A stretch of DNA of 64,000 nucleotides from Plantactinospora mayteni (GTDB lineage: Bacteria > Actinomycetota > Actinomycetes > Mycobacteriales > Micromonosporaceae), in contig NZ_BONX01000004.1 of the NCBI RefSeq assembly GCF_016862935.1, forward strand, positions 1 to 64,000, written 5' to 3'. This document shows positions 50,982 through 58,678 of the stretch, one piece after another. The notes beneath the pieces were generated by a model, which searched no databases, was not told the DNA's origin, and saw only the letters and a list, made by a program, of their open reading frames with translations. The stretch's first letter is position 1; the number at the start of each line of letters is the position of its first letter. Made by a program: the position numbers and the translations under genes.

Positions 50982-52565
50982 CTACCAGGTGCCGGCGCGG
51001 CGGTCCCGCCAGGCTCGCCCGTCCGGATCGTAGACCAGCCGGTACGCCGGAACCGCCCAGAGCCGCTGGTGCCACCGCAGCCGGGTCGTCTCGTGCGGTA
51101 CCAGCCGTCCCGGCGGCCGGGTACCCTGCCGACCGCCCGCGTGCCAGTCCCGCAGTGCGGTGGCGGCAGCCTCGACGGCGTCGATCGCCGAATCCGGGTC
51201 GAGGAGATCCCCGTCGTCGCCGGACGCGCGATCCAGGTGCTCGCGGAGCAGGGCCAGCCGCAGGTCCCGGGGGAAGCGCCGGGCACCGTCACCGAGGCCG
51301 GCCGGGTCCCGGGGCTCCCGCTCGTCGCGGGTGTCGTCGAGAATGGCGCAGGCGAGTTCGCTGTCGTGGGTCCAGGAGCGCCGGTTGAAGTTGTCGCTGC
51401 CGACGCTGCACCAGACGTCGTCCAGCACACAGACCTTGGCGTGCACGTAGACGGGGGTGCCGGCGTGGTTCTCCACGTCGTACACGTGCACCCGGTCGGC
51501 GGCGGCCTCCCGGCAGAGCGCGATGGCCTGCTCCCGACCGATCTGGTTGGGTGGCAGCGCGAACCGGCCGTCCACGTCCGGATGCCGGGGCACGACGGCG
51601 ACCAGGTGCAGGTCGGGGTTGTCGCGCAACGCGTCGGCGAAGAGCTTCGCCACCTCCCGCGACCAGAGATACTGGTCCTCCAGGTAGACCAGCCGACGGG
51701 CCCGCCTGATCGCCTTGGTGTAGCCACGGGCGACGCTCTGCTCGCCGAGCTTGGCGAACTCGTAGGCCGGGCGCATCGCCGGATAGGTCCGGAGCACCTG
51801 GATCCGGTGCGGTCCGCAGGGCGGCGGGTCGGGCGGCTGCGGCGGTAGCCGATCGGCGTGCAGGTCGGCGCCGTCGAGCTTGTCGCGTACGGTGCTGACC
51901 GGTCCGTGCTGGTCCAGCGGCGCCGGGTCGGTCCAGCGCTCCCGAAAGGTCAGGTCGAGCGCGCCGACGACCGGGCCGCGCAGCGCGAGCTGCACGTCGT
52001 GCCAGGGCGGATTCTCGCCGTACGCCCTGGCCATCCGCACCGCCTGCGGGTCGCCGCGATGGTCGGCGTCGTCGCGCCGGCTGTGGCACAGGTCGATGCC
52101 GCCGGCGAACGCGACGTCCCGCTCCGGCTCGGCCGGATGCCGGAGTACGACCAGCTTCTGGTGGTGCGAGCCGCCGCGCCGGACCCGATGGTCGAGCAGT
52201 ACCTCGCCACCGGCCGCCTCGACCTCCTCGCCGAGGTGCCGGTTCTCCTCCTCGCTGTAGGTGAACCGGTCGAGGTGGGAGCGCCAGATCAGACCCTTGA
52301 CGACCACCCCACGCCGGGCGGCGGCGGAGAGCAGCTCGGCGACGGTGGGGCCGTCGTCGCGCAGCCGCTCGTCCGGGTCGCCCCGCCAGTCGACGAAGAA
52401 GGCGTGATCGCCTTCGTGCAGGGCCTCGACCTCGGTGGCGAGCCGGTCGAAGTAGGTGGCGCCGTCGATCAGCGGCTCGGCCACGTTGCCCTCGGTCCAG
52501 ACCGGGAGGGCGGAGTCGGCGTTGCCCCGCTCCGCCTCGCTGAGAAACCAGTCCTGAACAGGCAC
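50982..52565 (-). CDS. Phospholipase D-like protein with two HKD motifs
   Basis: A 527-residue PLD-superfamily protein. The first HKD is in SHHQKLVVLRH near residue 135, followed by VAFAGGIDLCHSRRDD. The second is in VYVHAKVCVLDDVWCSVGSDNFNRRS near 375. Two complete motifs imply a phosphodiesterase or phosphatidyltransferase active site formed by both halves. There is no signal peptide or transmembrane helix (MPVQDWFLSEAERGNADSA), so it is probably cytosolic. Similar actinobacterial proteins are annotated only as PLD-like; the substrate (phospholipid or nucleic acid) is unknown. GTG start at 52565 with GGAGG upstream. It converges on the MMPL gene with a 121-bp gap that shows nothing notable. 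Confidence 0.87.
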   Translation of the reverse strand: MPVQDWFLSEAERGNADSALPVWTEGNVAEPLIDGATYFDRLATEVEALHEGDHAFFVDWRGDPDERLRDDGPTVAELLSAAARRGVVVKGLIWRSHLDRFTYSEEENRHLGEEVEAAGGEVLLDHRVRRGGSHHQKLVVLRHPAEPERDVAFAGGIDLCHSRRDDADHRGDPQAVRMARAYGENPPWHDVQLALRGPVVGALDLTFRERWTDPAPLDQHGPVSTVRDKLDGADLHADRLPPQPPDPPPCGPHRIQVLRTYPAMRPAYEFAKLGEQSVARGYTKAIRRARRLVYLEDQYLWSREVAKLFADALRDNPDLHLVAVVPRHPDVDGRFALPPNQIGREQAIALCREAAADRVHVYDVENHAGTPVYVHAKVCVLDDVWCSVGSDNFNRRSWTHDSELACAILDDTRDEREPRDPAGLGDGARRFPRDLRLALLREHLDRASGDDGDLLDPDSAIDAVEAAATALRDWHAGGRQGTRPPGRLVPHETTRLRWHQRLWAVPAYRLVYDPDGRAWRDRRAGTW

Positions 52566-52685
52566 GCAGCACCTCCGCTAGGCGATCACCTCACGGTAGG
52601 ACGGGCGTCGCCCACCCGCATCCCGTACGCGGCACTCGGCCAGCCCGGGGACTCGCCCCAGCCTCGGTCTTTCGGCACGAAGTGG

Positions 52686-53066
52686 TCATGTTCGGAGACC
52701 GTAAAACGGATACGGCACGTACTCCACGAGCATCCTCCGGTTACACCAGGCAACCTCGACAAGTTCCTCCTCGTCCGCGACGTGGGCCGTCCCCTTCAGC
52801 ACCCGGCATGCGACGTACACCATCGCGCGTCCGGTCGCAGGATGGATACGCTCGCCGAGGCGCTACACCGAGTGCACCGTGAGGCCGGTCTCTTCGCCCG
52901 CCTCCCGGACTGCGGCCTCCTCGGCGGGCTCCTCCGGTTCCACTTCCCCGGCCGGAAACTGCCACGAGAGCTGACCTTCGTTCACACGTCGTCTCACCAG
53001 CAGCACACGGCCGTTGTCCACGATGACGGCAGCAGCGATCGGCGCTCGGTCATCCCGCTGGTTCAC
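52686..53066 (-). pseudogene. NUDIX hydrolase interrupted by an in-frame amber codon
   Basis: Reading from a GTG at 53066, the frame gives AAAVIVDNGRVLLVRRR and then a complete Nudix box, GEVEPEEPAEEAAVREAGEETGL. A TAG follows at 52865-52863, directly after LTVHSV. The same frame continues past the stop for 59 codons as RLGERIHPATGRAMVYVACRVL, VADEEELVEVAW and EYVPYPFYGLRT to a TGA at 52686. Those segments are the usual second half of a Nudix domain. Without the TAG the protein would have about 127 residues, normal for the family. It is most simply a pseudogene or a sequencing error. A functional truncated protein is unlikely, since the fold would be half missing. Confidence 0.7.
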
Positions 53067-53106
53067 GACGGTTCCCGCAGCGCCTGCAACACCGGCCCGC
53101 GCACCG

Positions 53107-53739
53107 CTACGGGCCGGACCGGTACGCCCGAAGGAACACCCGGACTCCCTCGACGAGGATCGGGCGGACCCGGGGGTCCTCCGCCGCGTTCGCCGAGCGG
53201 AGCCGGTTCAGCGCGACGCCGAAAGTCAGCGCGATGAACTGGTCGGCCCCGAGTCGGGGGTCGGTGACGTCGAGCAGGCCGGCCTCGGTGAGCGCGGCGA
53301 AGCGTTCGGCGAGGGCCTCCTCCGGCGCGTTGTCGATCTCATAGCGGTCGAGCTTCGCCAGGTGGCCGGAGTCGGTCTGGGCCAGTCGCTGGAGCGTGGC
53401 GTACTCCGGTGAGCCGAGCATGTCGGTGGAGACCCGCATCGAGAACGCGACCAGGGCGTCCTCCAGCCCGGCGGCATCGACCTCGGCGAGCGTCTCGTCG
53501 AGGGTACGCCGGATGGTGGCGACCATCGACTGCCCGACGGTATCCACCACGGCGTTGAGCAGGGTCACCTTGTCGCCGAAGTAGTCGTAGACGGTCCGCT
53601 TGGAGACCCCGGCCCGGGCGGCGACCGCGTCGACGCTGGTCCGATCGAAGCCGTCGGAGAAGAAGAGTTCCCGTGCCGCCGTGACGATGGCGGCCCGCTT
53701 CGGCGTCGCCCCCTCACGCAGCGTCTTCGCGCTCGCCAT
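53107..53739 (-). CDS. TetR-family transcriptional repressor
   Basis: A 210-residue TetR regulator with its helix-turn-helix at about residues 15-62 (IVTAARELFFSDGFDRTS, VSKRTVYDYFGDKVTLL) and a C-terminal TetR_C-type ligand domain (DQFIALTFGVALNRLR). It is divergent from a flavin monooxygenase gene. A 20-bp palindrome lies between the two start codons, so it is expected to repress both itself and the monooxygenase until a ligand, probably the oxygenase substrate, binds. The stop is 40 bp from the broken NUDIX gene on the same strand. Confidence 0.9.
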   Translation of the reverse strand: MASAKTLREGATPKRAAIVTAARELFFSDGFDRTSVDAVAARAGVSKRTVYDYFGDKVTLLNAVVDTVGQSMVATIRRTLDETLAEVDAAGLEDALVAFSMRVSTDMLGSPEYATLQRLAQTDSGHLAKLDRYEIDNAPEEALAERFAALTEAGLLDVTDPRLGADQFIALTFGVALNRLRSANAAEDPRVRPILVEGVRVFLRAYRSGP

Positions 53740-53756
53740 GCGGTGATCGTACCGGA

Positions 53757-53776
53757 ACTACACTGCACGGTGTAGT
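53757..53776. promoter_or_regulatory. TetR operator palindrome (ACTACAC-N6-GTGTAGT)
   Basis: Perfect 7-bp arms surround TGCACG, 18 bp upstream of the TetR start and 35 bp upstream of the monooxygenase start. GTGTAG recurs immediately after, at 53770-53780, as overlapping half-sites. Confidence 0.7.
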
Positions 53777-53810
53777 GTAGGTGTGGAGACACCACGAGAG
53801 GCGGTCACCG

Positions 53811-55016
53811 ATGAAGGTCCTGATCTCCGGCGCGAGCATCGCCGGACCCACCCTCGCCTACTGGCTGCACCGCTACGGCTTCGACGTCACAGTGGTCGAG
53901 AAGGCACCGGCGGTACGCGACGGCGGCTATCCGATCGACGTCCGGGGCACCGCGCTCGGCGTCCTGGACCGGATGGGCGTACTGCCCCAGGTCCGGGCCG
54001 CGCACATCAACACCCAGCGGCTCACGTTCGTCGGCCCGGACGGCCGGACGGTCGGTACGCTGCGCCCCGAGGCGCTCACCGGCGGCATCGAGGGCCGTGA
54101 CCTCGAACTACCGCGCGGCCAGCTGACCTCGGTCCTCGACGCCGCCGTACGTGACGACGTGGAATTCGTCTTCGACGACTCGATCGCGGCCCTGCGTACC
54201 CACGACGAGGGCGTCGAGGTGACGTTCCGGAGCGGCCGACAGCGCGACTTCGGTCTGGTCTTCGGCGCCGACGGGCTGCACTCCAACACCCGACGCCTCA
54301 GCTTCGGCCCGGAGGAGCAGTTCGTGCGCTACCTCGGCTACTGCTTCGCCGGCTTCACCCTGCCGAACGACCTCGGGCTGGCCCACGAGGCCGTCACCTA
54401 CAGCGCACCCGGCCGGATGGCCACCGTGTACGCACCCGGCTGCACCGACACGCTGCACGGCTTCCTGATGACCGCCCGGCCGCAGCCACCGCTCGCCGAA
54501 CTCGGCGACGTCGACGCGCAGCGCGACCTGATGGCGCGGGTCTTCACCGGGGACCGGTGGCAGGTGCCGCGCCTGCTCGACGCCATGCGTACCGCCGACG
54601 ACGTGTTCTTCGACGTCGTCAGCCAGATCCGTCTGCCACGGTGGTCGCACGGGCGGGTCGCGCTGGTCGGCGACGCCGCGTACGCGCCGAGCTTCTTCTC
54701 CGGGCAGGGCAGCAGCATCGCGCTGGTCGGGGCGTACGTGCTGGCCGGCGAACTCGCCGGTCGCGCCGACCACACCGAGGCGTTCGTCGGGTACGAACGG
54801 ATCTGCCGGCCGTTCGTCAAGGTCAACCAGGCGCTCGCCGACGACGGTGGGCGTACCCTCGCCCCGACCACCGCCTCCGGGCTGTGGCTGCGCAACCGGA
54901 TGCTCCGGATCGCACCCCTGATCGCCCGGGCCGGGCTGCTGGGTCGGTCCGCCCGACGCGCCATCACCGCGCTGGAGCTGCCGTCATACTCCAGCGCGGT
55001 CGTCCGGTCGCGATGA
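53811..55016 (+). CDS. FAD-dependent monooxygenase, TetX/PHBH-like
   Basis: A 401-residue class A flavoprotein monooxygenase. The Rossmann motif VLISGASIAGPTLAYWLHRYGFDVTVVEK starts at residue 3; DVRGTALGVLDRMG and RDLELPRGQL follow. The DG-type motif LVFGADGLHSNTRR lies near 157 and the second FAD motif VALVGDAAYAPSFFSGQGSSIALVGAY near 283. This arrangement is shared by enzymes hydroxylating aromatic compounds, tetracyclines or rifamycins, so detoxification is plausible. The substrate is not identifiable. The ATG at 53811 is used; the frame opening at 53781 overlaps the operator region. It is paired with the divergent TetR gene and ends 43 bp before the convergent CocE-type gene. Confidence 0.88.
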   Translation: MKVLISGASIAGPTLAYWLHRYGFDVTVVEKAPAVRDGGYPIDVRGTALGVLDRMGVLPQVRAAHINTQRLTFVGPDGRTVGTLRPEALTGGIEGRDLELPRGQLTSVLDAAVRDDVEFVFDDSIAALRTHDEGVEVTFRSGRQRDFGLVFGADGLHSNTRRLSFGPEEQFVRYLGYCFAGFTLPNDLGLAHEAVTYSAPGRMATVYAPGCTDTLHGFLMTARPQPPLAELGDVDAQRDLMARVFTGDRWQVPRLLDAMRTADDVFFDVVSQIRLPRWSHGRVALVGDAAYAPSFFSGQGSSIALVGAYVLAGELAGRADHTEAFVGYERICRPFVKVNQALADDGGRTLAPTTASGLWLRNRMLRIAPLIARAGLLGRSARRAITALELPSYSSAVVRSR

Positions 55017-55058
55017 CCGCGAACCCCTACCCCGGGCCGGCCACCTCCGCCACACCCG

Positions 55059-56783
55059 TCAGTTCGTCAGGGGCAGGGTGAGACGGCTTGGTGAGAGCTG
55101 CACGGTGACCCCGGCAGCCAACGTGTCGGTGGTCAGGTATTCATTGTGGTTGGCGACCAGCACCACCCCGATCCGGCTGCCGACCGGGAAGACGTAGTCC
55201 TTCGGCTCCAGCCGGATCGTCACCGTGTAGGCGGTGCCCGGAGTCAGCGGCGTACCGGTGGTCAGCGAACTGCGGTTCTTGGTGTCGATGGCGCCCCGGC
55301 TCACCACCCGGGTCGGCACCCCGTCGGTGTAGTGCACCAGGACGGCGCTCAACGGCGTACTCGTCGAGGTGGCGCTGAACCGGACCTCGACCGTGCCGGC
55401 CCCGGCCAACCGCCGGGCGGTGGTCAGCGTCGGGGCGAGGTAGACCAGCCGGTTCGGCTTGGCGGTCTCCGGCTGGGTGGTCATCGGGTATTCGAGCTGA
55501 CCCCGGTTGTCGGTGAACGACTGGTTGACCGCCGGGCCGGGCGAGGTGAGCAGGGTACCGGCGGCGCCACTACCCGGCCCGCCGAGGTAGAAGTCGGTCG
55601 AGGTGACCGTCCCGGGCCAGCTCGGGTAGGTGTTCGTCGTGCCGCCCGGCCGCTTGATGGTGGCCTGCGGCTCGTCCATGATCCCGTTGGCGATGCCGTA
55701 GAGCCAGTGGTCCATCCAGCGGCCGACGGTGTCCCGCCCCACCAGGTCGCTGCCGAACGGGTCGGTGTGCGCGCCGTCGTGCAGCCACAGCTTGCGCGGC
55801 ACGCCCTGGGCGGCGATGGCGTCCCAGTACCGGCCGAAGTGGGTGGTCTTGGTGTTGTTGTCCTGCTGACCGTGCACCAGGAAGACCGAGGCATCCACCG
55901 AGGCCGCCCCGTCCCGGTAGTCGCGCTGCTGCCAGAACGCGTTCAGGTCGGCGGTCGCGTCGTCGGCCGCGTCGCCGAGCGCCGTGTAGCGAGCGTCGCA
56001 CTCGGCGTCGTGCGCGGGCGAGGAGACGTACCGGGCCAGGGATTCGGGGTACCGGCTGCCGAAGCCGCCGTACGCGATGCCCTGGGCGCGGGCGTAGTCG
56101 TACCAGGCGGAGATGCTGGCGATCGGGACGATGGTCTCCAGCCCGTCGATGCCGGTCTCGGCGACCGCGATCGGCAGGGTGCCGGCGTACGAGACACCGA
56201 TCATGCCGACCGCGCCGGTGCTCCAGTCGGCGACTGCGGGCGTACCGTCGGAGTAGGTGGCCGTGGCGCGGCCGTTGAGCCAGTCGATCGCGGCGCTCGC
56301 ACTGCGGACGTCCTCCGGGCCGCCGATGGTGGCACAGCCGTCCGACCCGGCGGTGCCCTGCATGTCGACCTCGACGACGGCATAGCCGCGCGGCACGAAA
56401 TAGTCGTCGTACCAGGCGGTGAAGTGTGCCGGGACGATCAGGTTGCCGCGTGGCGCGGTGCTGTCCCCGAAGTACGGGCTGGCGTGCATCACCGTCGCCA
56501 CCTGGAGGCCGGAGCCGGTCTCCTCGGGGCGGATCACCTGCACGGCAATCCGGTCGGTGGCGCCGTCGCCGTCACTGTCCATTCCGGAGTTGACGTAGAC
56601 GGTCTCCTGGATCGCCGCTTCCCGGGCGAAGACGGGCTGGGTGGTGCCGTTCTCGATCACCAGGCCGGGCGGCGCGGCGGTGGCCGGTGCCGTGCCGAGC
56701 AGCACGCCTCCGGCGGTCATCACCCCGGCCACCAGGGCGGCGGCGAACGATCTGGACATGGCAGTGCCAACGCGATGGCGCAT
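55059..56783 (-). CDS. Secreted CocE/NonD-family hydrolase (S15 X-Pro dipeptidyl-peptidase-like)
   Basis: A 574-residue secreted serine hydrolase with alpha/beta-hydrolase and C-terminal jelly-roll domains. The signal peptide ends near TAPATAAPP. The nucleophile Ser lies in GMIGVSYAGTLP near residue 196; the Asp is probably in FLVHGQQDNNT near 310 and the His in HDGAHTDPF near 338. VDMQGTAGSDGC matches the S15 oxyanion region. The family includes X-prolyl dipeptidyl-peptidases and cocaine esterases, so peptide or ester hydrolysis is likely. The ATG at 56783 has GGGAGGG upstream and is preferred over the one at 56819. It follows a region of 44-bp repeats. Confidence 0.9.
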   Translation of the reverse strand: MRHRVGTAMSRSFAAALVAGVMTAGGVLLGTAPATAAPPGLVIENGTTQPVFAREAAIQETVYVNSGMDSDGDGATDRIAVQVIRPEETGSGLQVATVMHASPYFGDSTAPRGNLIVPAHFTAWYDDYFVPRGYAVVEVDMQGTAGSDGCATIGGPEDVRSASAAIDWLNGRATATYSDGTPAVADWSTGAVGMIGVSYAGTLPIAVAETGIDGLETIVPIASISAWYDYARAQGIAYGGFGSRYPESLARYVSSPAHDAECDARYTALGDAADDATADLNAFWQQRDYRDGAASVDASVFLVHGQQDNNTKTTHFGRYWDAIAAQGVPRKLWLHDGAHTDPFGSDLVGRDTVGRWMDHWLYGIANGIMDEPQATIKRPGGTTNTYPSWPGTVTSTDFYLGGPGSGAAGTLLTSPGPAVNQSFTDNRGQLEYPMTTQPETAKPNRLVYLAPTLTTARRLAGAGTVEVRFSATSTSTPLSAVLVHYTDGVPTRVVSRGAIDTKNRSSLTTGTPLTPGTAYTVTIRLEPKDYVFPVGSRIGVVLVANHNEYLTTDTLAAGVTVQLSPSRLTLPLTN

Positions 56784-56918
56784 GGTCCCTCCCCCGTACC
56801 GGACACGTGGCGCCACCATATCGACCTAGACCTATCTGGCGGAAGTCGATGTGATGTTCGTGATGCGAGCGAGCCGGCCCGGCTTTCGGGCGCAGCCCCC
56901 GGCGCCTCGGGTCATCGC

Positions 56919-57050
56919 GATCGTCGGCGTCCTCGTCGCCGACGCCGCAGGTCCCGAACCGAGATCGTCGGCGTCCTCGTCGCCGATGCCGCAAGTCCCA
57001 AACCGAGATCGTCGGCATCCTCGTCGCCGACGTCGCAAGTCCTGAACGGA
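56919..57050. repeat. Three 44-bp tandem repeats, each with a potential hairpin
   Basis: Units at 56919-56962, 56963-57006 and 57007-57050 begin GATCGTCGGC. Each contains CGTCGGCG-N7-CGCCGACG, perfect in unit 1 and with one changed pair in units 2 and 3. They start 20 bp after the anti-sigma stop, so they could act as serial terminators or RNA-stability elements. Bases 56784-56918, upstream of the CocE-type gene, show no clear promoter. Confidence 0.88.
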
Positions 57051-57070
57051 CGGTCCAGGTCGGAGAGTGG

Positions 57071-57811
57071 TCAGGTCAACGGGACGGAGGCCAGGACGTC
57101 GGTGGTGGGCTGGGCGGAGCCGGAGGCCGGTTCGACGGTCACCGCGACCGCGCTCATCCCGGAGAGTCCGGCCAGCACGGCGGAGTCGTCACCCGCCCCG
57201 GCGGTCAGCACCCCGGCCGGTCGCGGCGTCGTCCCCGCCATCAGCCACAACTGGTAGGCCCGGTCGGGCGGGACCGGCGGTGCGCCGGCCAGCAGCGCCA
57301 CCCCGGCGTCCCGGGCCGGGGAGGTGAGGACGGTCAGCCGCCCCCCGAAGGACAGCCCGCCCCGCCGGACCACCAGGTCGGGTTCGTCGAGGATCTCCTG
57401 CATCCGGTCCAGCTCGGCTCGGGCGGCGACCGTGGCCGCCCGCTCGTCGCGTACCCGCTGTTGCTGCACCAGATAGCTGGTCACCCCGGCGGCCACCGTC
57501 AGTACGGCGGCGGCGACGGCCGCGGCGGTGACCGTACGCCACCGGGAGACCGTACTCCGACCGTCCCGCCCCGGCCGGGGCGCCGGACGTTCCTGACGGG
57601 TCCGGGACACCTGGGCCAGCACCTCGGCCCTCAGCCGTGGCGGCGGTACCGACCAGGCACCGTCGGCCAGCCGGGCGGCGGTCTCCAGCAGCTCGCCGAC
57701 CTCGGTCGCACAGGACGGACAGTCGGCCAGGTGCCGGTCGAAGGCGGCCCGTTCGAGATCGTCGACGGCGTCCAGCACGTACGCCCCGACCAGGGTGTGG
57801 ATGTCGCTCAC
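57071..57811 (-). CDS. rskA: Anti-sigma factor, RskA type
   Basis: A 246-residue single-pass anti-sigma factor. The N-terminal zinc-binding anti-sigma domain shows FDRHLADCPSC at about residues 24-34 (His-x3-Cys-x2-Cys) and sequesters the sigma factor. A transmembrane helix lies at about 98-118 (AAAVAAAVLTVAAGVTSYLV). The extracytoplasmic C-terminus (PDLVVRRGGLSFGG, AYQLWLMAG) matches RskA family domains that anchor regulated proteolysis. Its ATG overlaps the sigma factor stop by 4 nt, the standard coupling that keeps the pair in balance. The inducing signal is unknown. Confidence 0.92.
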   Translation of the reverse strand: MSDIHTLVGAYVLDAVDDLERAAFDRHLADCPSCATEVGELLETAARLADGAWSVPPPRLRAEVLAQVSRTRQERPAPRPGRDGRSTVSRWRTVTAAAVAAAVLTVAAGVTSYLVQQQRVRDERAATVAARAELDRMQEILDEPDLVVRRGGLSFGGRLTVLTSPARDAGVALLAGAPPVPPDRAYQLWLMAGTTPRPAGVLTAGAGDDSAVLAGLSGMSAVAVTVEPASGSAQPTTDVLASVPLT

Positions 57812-58470
57812 CTCGTCACCTCCACCCCGAGTACGCCGAGACAGTCCCGCAACCGGATCAGTCCGTCCCGCATCCGGGTCTTCACCGTCGGCAGCGCCGC
57901 ACCGAGCAACTCCGCGACCTCCCGATAGGTGTGCCCGGCGTAGTAGGCGAGGGTGATCGCCTCGCGTTGCAGCTCGGTCAGGTCACCGAGGCAGCGACGT
58001 ACCTGCTGCTGCTCCAGCCGGCGGGCGGCCTGGTCCGGTACCTCGTCGTGCGGCGTCTCGGCCGGGCTCGTGGCGACCCTGACCTGACGCTCGGCACTGG
58101 CCTGCTCGGCCCGGACCCGGTCCACCGCCCGGCGGTGCGCGATGGTGCAGATCCAGCTCGTCGCGGAGCCGCGTGCCGGGTCGAACCGGGTCGCCGTCCG
58201 CCACACCTCGACCAGCACCTCCTGGGCGACCTCCTCGGCCTGTGCCGGATCCCGCAGCACCCGGCGGACCAGCCCGTAGACCCGGGCGGCCACCAGGTCG
58301 TAGAGCCGGCCGAACGCCGCCTCGTCGCCGAGGGCCACCGCCCGCAGCAGCCCGTCCGCCTCCGCCCGCCCCGCGTCCGCCTCCGCCCGTCCCGCGTTCG
58401 GCTCCGGCCGGGGCGAGGGTACCGGGGTGAGATGGTCCGGCCGGCGCCGCGCGCCGCTGGGATCCGTCAT
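57808..58470 (-). CDS. sigK: ECF RNA polymerase sigma factor, SigK-like
   Basis: A 220-residue extracytoplasmic-function sigma factor. Region 2 (VALGDEAAFGRLYDLVAARVYGLVRRVL through EEVAQEVLVEVWR, residues ~42-90) binds the -10 element. Region 4 (ITLAYYAGHTYREVAELLGAALPTVKTRMRDGL, ~170-205) contacts the -35. Pairing with an RskA-type anti-sigma and the sequence pattern point to the SigK group. The ATG at 58470 has GGAAGG upstream. Residues about 26-39 contain a duplicated AGRAEAD heptad, encoded by a 21-bp tandem repeat at 58354-58395. A candidate autoregulated promoter lies upstream at 58514-58540. Confidence 0.9.
   Translation of the reverse strand: MTDPSGARRRPDHLTPVPSPRPEPNAGRAEADAGRAEADGLLRAVALGDEAAFGRLYDLVAARVYGLVRRVLRDPAQAEEVAQEVLVEVWRTATRFDPARGSATSWICTIAHRRAVDRVRAEQASAERQVRVATSPAETPHDEVPDQAARRLEQQQVRRCLGDLTELQREAITLAYYAGHTYREVAELLGAALPTVKTRMRDGLIRLRDCLGVLGVEVTR
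58354..58395. repeat. 21-bp in-frame duplication in the sigma-factor gene
   Basis: Two adjacent 21-bp units (58354-58374 and 58375-58395) differ at one base and encode AGRAEAD twice in the N-terminal extension before region 2. Confidence 0.8.
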
Positions 58471-58513
58471 GGCACCAGCCTTCCTTCGGTGGTCCTCCCG
58501 GACCACGAGTGGT

Positions 58514-58540
58514 ATTCGACACGACAACCCGGCGGATTGG
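58514..58540 (-). promoter_or_regulatory. Candidate SigK-like promoter of the sigma operon
   Basis: On the minus strand CCAATCC (58540-58534) and TCGAAT (58519-58514) are separated by about 15 nt, about 45 bp upstream of the sigma start. They resemble the SigK -35 CCATCC and -10 CCGAAT, with slightly short spacing. Autoregulation is inferred. Confidence 0.3.
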
Positions 58541-58589
58541 TAGCCACGGATCTGCCGGAGTCCGGCCCCGTCGTCGCGCGGCGGCCGTC

Positions 58590-58677
58590 GGCGGTGGGTT
58601 CGTCGTCGGTCGACGGTGGGTTCATCGGTGGCCGGCGGTGGGTTCGTCGTCGGTCGACGGTGAGGTCGTCGGTGGCC
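58590..58677. repeat. Two 44-bp tandem repeats upstream of the sigma operon
   Basis: Units 58590-58633 and 58634-58677 both begin GGCGGTGGGTTCGTCGTCGG; they differ mainly in the second half. Each contains the short dyad CGTCG-GT-CGACG. They directly follow the stop of the NicO gene at 58679. Confidence 0.85.
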
Positions 58678-58678
58678 G

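Noticed and set aside
52686-53066. Programmed amber read-through or pyrrolysine in the NUDIX gene
   Set aside because: No read-through context or pyrrolysine machinery is seen, and a simple nonsense change or sequencing error is far more likely.
56919-57050. CRISPR array
   Set aside because: The 44-bp units are directly adjacent with no unique spacers, there are only three, and no cas gene is nearby.
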